From Bacteroides oleiciplenus YIT 12058 (lineage in GTDB: Bacteria > Bacteroidota > Bacteroidia > Bacteroidales > Bacteroidaceae), in NCBI RefSeq assembly GCF_000315485.1, contig NZ_JH992943.1, forward strand, positions 543,896-607,895: a stretch of DNA of 64,000 nt, in the 5' to 3' direction. Of this stretch, positions 61,064 through 64,000 are shown in pieces. The position numbers were made by a program, and so were the translations under genes. Within the stretch, counting starts at the first letter, position 1. The number at the start of each line of letters is the position of its first letter. The notes under the pieces are model-generated. The model made no database searches. It saw only the letters and a program-made list of their open reading frames with translations, and was not told the origin of the DNA.

Positions 61064-63685
61064 TTACTCCACCTTCAATACAACTTTTTGCTTGGAAAGC
61101 CCTTTAGACTCTACAGTCAGGACAACTTTTCCCTGTTCCATATACCTACCACGCAAAATGACCAAAGCCAACCCATTATAAGCCTCTCTCTCTGATAATT
61201 GGAAAGGTAATAAACTTGTTGCATCTCCATTATCAGTAGCTACTATCTCGGCAGGACCGCTAACCGAAAACTTCAAATGATTCTTAGATCGGGGTACGAC
61301 ACGGCCTTTGGAGTCAACAACAGCCACTCTGATAAATAACAAATCTGTACCATCATTTCTTAGTACGGTCTTTTCCGGTGTCATCTGCAAAGTAGCCGGC
61401 ATTCCAGTTGTTTCCACTACTTCTTCTGCCCATTTCTGTCCATTCTTATAGGCTATCGCTTTCAACGTACCCGGTTCATAACGTACGTCATCCCAAATCA
61501 AACGATCGTAAGAATGAACCTTCTCTCTACGCCCCAATGATTTACCATTCAAGAATAATTCCACAGCATCACCCGAAGTATAAATATGAACCGGAGTCAT
61601 TTCACCTACCCGTTCCTCCCAATTCCAGTGAGGCAATATATGTACAGTCGGCACATCAGGACGCCAATAGCTCTTATAATTGTAATAGCGATCTTTCGGA
61701 AAGCCACATAAATCAACAATACCGAAATATGAGCTACGGGAAGGTGTCTTAATCTTACCCAACTCTTCCAATTCTTTCCGGGCTTTCTCCAACTCACCCG
61801 AGTCACTGAAGTTCAACAAATTAGTAAGATCTTTATTATAAGGAGTAGGCTCGCCCAGATAATCGAACCCTGTCCACACAAACTCTCCACTCATGAACGG
61901 ATACTCTTCATTCATTTTGAATTGAGCTTCAGGAGCACATCCCCAACCAATAGTTGTCATATCATACGATGAAAGTTGGAAACCTGAACGACTATCATTG
62001 ACATCCGTCGTTACCGGAAAGAAATACTCCCCACGGGAACTCGTTGCAGAAGAAGTTTCACTAGCATGATAACGGCGAGTCGGATTCTGCTCTTTAAAAA
62101 GCGGATAAGTTTTGTGGAAATAGTTCAAGCCGAATATATCTACCTGATTTACAATATCCCGAAAAATAGCATCCCGTTTATTACATCCAAGGGATGTAGG
62201 ACGTGTTGGGTCTTCATCATGGCAGTAAGCTGTCAGATTACGAGCTATTATAATTCCTTGATCGGTCATTTGATCGGGCACTTCATTACCTATACTCCAC
62301 ATAATGACAGAAGGATGATTGCGATAATGACGCACCATTGAGCGCATGTCCGCTTCATTCCAATCATCAAAAAGAATATTATAATCATTCTTGCGTTTGC
62401 CCTTTTGCCAGGTATCTGTCAATTCCAGTTGCATCATTAATCCCATGCGATCACAGAGGGAAACTAACTCCGGTGCAGGCGGATTATGAGAAGTCCGGAT
62501 AGCATTTACACCCATCTCTTTCATTATACGCAACTGTCTTTCGGCAGCCACTTCATTAAAAGCGGCACCTAAAGCACCTAAATCATGATGCATACACACT
62601 CCTTTGATAGGAACCTTACGCCCATTCAGCATAAATCCTTGGTCATGGGTGAACTTTATTTCACGGATTCCAAAAGGAGTTTTATAATTATCTACCTCCT
62701 GCCCGTCCTTAAATACCCGGCTGACTACTACATAGCAATTTGGTGTATCGACATCCCATAACTTCGGATTAGCGACTTCAAATTGAAAACGGGTACTCGC
62801 CCAACTGTCTTTTTGGATTGTGATGTTCTTTGCGACACTCTGAGATACCTCTTCGCCTACCGGATGTCCATTCTCATCCTGCAGATAAATACTCGTCTGC
62901 AACTCTACCTGAACATCTTTTTCAGTACGATTCTCAACATTCACTCCCATTTCCATGATAGCATTTTCCGAATTGATTCGCACATTTCGCACAAAAGTTC
63001 CCCATTGCTCCACATGTATAGGAGACGTTTTAACTAACCACACATTCCGATAAATACCACTGCCCGGGTACCAACGTGAAGTATCATCCGGATTATCCAA
63101 CCGGATAGCCAGCACATTCTTTTGTCCTACCTTAATATATGGTGTCAAATCAAGACGAAAAGAAGCATAACCATAAGGCCAGCCTCCTACATATTGTCCA
63201 TTACACCAGATAGAAGCATACGACATGGCTCCATCAATATCAAGATAGATTTGTTTCCCAGCATCACTCTCCACAGATTCAAACGTTTTACGATACCAGC
63301 GTATTCCCCAATAAGGCAATTTACCAGTTGAACCTGTATAATCAATGTTGAAAGGTCCTTCAATTGCCCAGTCATGAGGAAGATTTAGCTGCCTCCAACC
63401 ACTATCATCAAAATCAGGCTTTACATAAGCTACACTTGCTCCCGGATTGCCTTCAGGTCTTTGATGTTTTTTCCCGAATATAATAAAATCATTGGCACAT
63501 GGCAGCAAATAGGGTTTCAGCTGAAAGTAATGTAAAGCAGAATCTACTCCAGCCGGATCATTCTCCAGATAACGCCAATCACGATTGATGTTAATACGCT
63601 CACGCACCGCCGGTGCATCTGCACAAATAATATTCTGTCCAAAAAAGAGCGTCAAACTCAGTAAAACAAGAAATCTGTGTTTCAT
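61064..63685 (-). CDS. GH2-family beta-galactosidase
   Basis: 873 residues with a signal peptide (MKHRFLVLLSLTLFFGQNIICA). Layout: sugar-binding beta-sandwich (about 55-205; ...WAIEGPFNIDYTGSTGKLPYWGIRWYRK), immunoglobulin-like domain, TIM barrel with acid/base glutamate in MWSIGNEVPDQ and nucleophile in FMSGEFVWTGFDYLGEP, then C-terminal domains (DUF4982 and bacterial Ig type). Retaining exo-glycosidase; beta-galactosidase is the commonest activity for this layout, but beta-glucuronidase or others are not excluded. It has its own -7 box TATTTTTG (63712-63719) and no PUL genes beside it. Confidence 0.92.
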   Translation of the reverse strand: MKHRFLVLLSLTLFFGQNIICADAPAVRERININRDWRYLENDPAGVDSALHYFQLKPYLLPCANDFIIFGKKHQRPEGNPGASVAYVKPDFDDSGWRQLNLPHDWAIEGPFNIDYTGSTGKLPYWGIRWYRKTFESVESDAGKQIYLDIDGAMSYASIWCNGQYVGGWPYGYASFRLDLTPYIKVGQKNVLAIRLDNPDDTSRWYPGSGIYRNVWLVKTSPIHVEQWGTFVRNVRINSENAIMEMGVNVENRTEKDVQVELQTSIYLQDENGHPVGEEVSQSVAKNITIQKDSWASTRFQFEVANPKLWDVDTPNCYVVVSRVFKDGQEVDNYKTPFGIREIKFTHDQGFMLNGRKVPIKGVCMHHDLGALGAAFNEVAAERQLRIMKEMGVNAIRTSHNPPAPELVSLCDRMGLMMQLELTDTWQKGKRKNDYNILFDDWNEADMRSMVRHYRNHPSVIMWSIGNEVPDQMTDQGIIIARNLTAYCHDEDPTRPTSLGCNKRDAIFRDIVNQVDIFGLNYFHKTYPLFKEQNPTRRYHASETSSATSSRGEYFFPVTTDVNDSRSGFQLSSYDMTTIGWGCAPEAQFKMNEEYPFMSGEFVWTGFDYLGEPTPYNKDLTNLLNFSDSGELEKARKELEELGKIKTPSRSSYFGIVDLCGFPKDRYYNYKSYWRPDVPTVHILPHWNWEERVGEMTPVHIYTSGDAVELFLNGKSLGRREKVHSYDRLIWDDVRYEPGTLKAIAYKNGQKWAEEVVETTGMPATLQMTPEKTVLRNDGTDLLFIRVAVVDSKGRVVPRSKNHLKFSVSGPAEIVATDNGDATSLLPFQLSEREAYNGLALVILRGRYMEQGKVVLTVESKGLSKQKVVLKVE

Positions 63686-63711
63686 AATATTCTATTAAAT
63701 TATTAGCATTA

Positions 63712-63719
63712 CAAAAATA
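63712..63719 (-). promoter_or_regulatory. -7 box for the GH2 gene
   Basis: TATTTTTG on the minus strand, 26 bases upstream of the start codon. Confidence 0.45.
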
Positions 63720-63880
63720 GGAAATGGAAAGATACATGATTATCAATATTATCTATGTTTCTATCAATACCGTCTCAAAAGTCTTCCACTATTAGTTGTA
63801 TTTATCATCTTTGCATGTAAATTGTATGTCACTAAATATAAAACCTATTTATAGTTAATAACCAACAAATTTAAAAAGCC

Positions 63881-64000
63881 ATGTACAAGTATTCTAAGGA
63901 TGGAGTTTCTGTGCTCACAGTGTTAGACAAAAGAAAACAAAAAAAGAACGGGCTGTTCCCGATAAAGGTACAAGTCATCTACAACAGAAAACAGAAGTAC
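63881..64000 (+). CDS. Tyrosine integrase, N-terminal part (runs off the window)
   Basis: 40 codons, MYKYSKDGVSVLTVLDKRKQ...GLFPIKVQVIYNRKQKY, with the arm-type DNA-binding start of Bacteroidetes integrases (V-x-x-x-L-D-x-R-x-x-x-K-x-G-x-x-P-I-K-x-x-V). The remainder is beyond the right edge. It probably opens another integrative element or encodes an inversion recombinase. Confidence 0.7.
   Translation, partial: MYKYSKDGVSVLTVLDKRKQKKNGLFPIKVQVIYNRKQKY

Overview
The window is a chromosomal segment of a gut-type Bacteroides (order Bacteroidales). The evidence is the TAnnTTTG -7 promoter boxes ahead of many genes, a SusC/SusD pair with its own ECF sigma/FecR anti-sigma, NigD-like, DUF3244 and DUF4251 families, STN-type TonB receptors and Bacteroidetes-type tyrosine integrases. 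The species cannot be fixed from sequence reading alone. No rRNA, tRNA or CRISPR array was seen.

Layout. 1-9.8 kb: housekeeping genes (end of uridine kinase, an MltF-like lytic transglycosylase, then a leftward yip1-smpB-metH run), followed by a leftward surface-protein group: a NigD-like lipoprotein, a lipoprotein resembling a lectin fused to an aerolysin-type pore former, a DUF3244 protein, and a TPR/HTH regulator split by a frameshift. 10-17.7 kb: an accessory region with a Mpi-like serine invertase beside a type IIG restriction-modification gene whose C-terminal target-recognition part lies on an invertible 1.87-kb segment with a silent alternative cassette. Perfect 22-bp inverted repeats (11186-11207 and 13034-13055) sit exactly in frame at the swap point. 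A broken IS21 istB and an integrase gene truncated by it follow. 18-29.3 kb: two hypothetical genes, then a polysaccharide-utilisation locus (ECF sigma, FecR, SusC, SusD, periplasmic metallophosphoesterase) divergent from a pectate lyase.

29.5-44.8 kb: a NifU-like/GGGtGRT gene pair. A ~13.5-kb AT-rich integrative element has entered the 3' end of the GGGtGRT gene. The element carries its own copy of the gene end, so the gene stays intact, and the displaced original 3' end and its terminator remain at 44.6-44.8 kb. A 104-bp identical direct repeat marks the two ends, and near-identical 21-bp arm-like sites lie just inside each. Cargo includes two tyrosine recombinases, DUF3871, a J-domain protein, a YD-like protein, a transpeptidase-like lipoprotein lacking its catalytic residues, a lipocalin-like lipoprotein, an ExoX-C-like protein, a HepT/MntA toxin-antitoxin pair and a promoter-hairpin-terminator unit that may be an RNA element. 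No relaxase or conjugation gene was recognised.

45-64 kb: mostly ordinary core genes (CreD with its small regulator, a DUF6807 protein, 2-keto-3-deoxygluconate kinase, NhaC-type antiporter, DUF4251, LuxR-type regulator, MnmA, O-acetylhomoserine sulfhydrylase, S41 protease, esterase, CNNM/CorC transporter, NlpE-like lipoprotein, GH2 beta-galactosidase). The window closes on the first 40 codons of another tyrosine integrase, so a further mobile element probably begins there. The strongest candidates for new biology are the invertible type IIG specificity module, the GGGtGRT-targeting element, the lectin/aerolysin-like lipoprotein and the structured leader at 38.9-39.2 kb.
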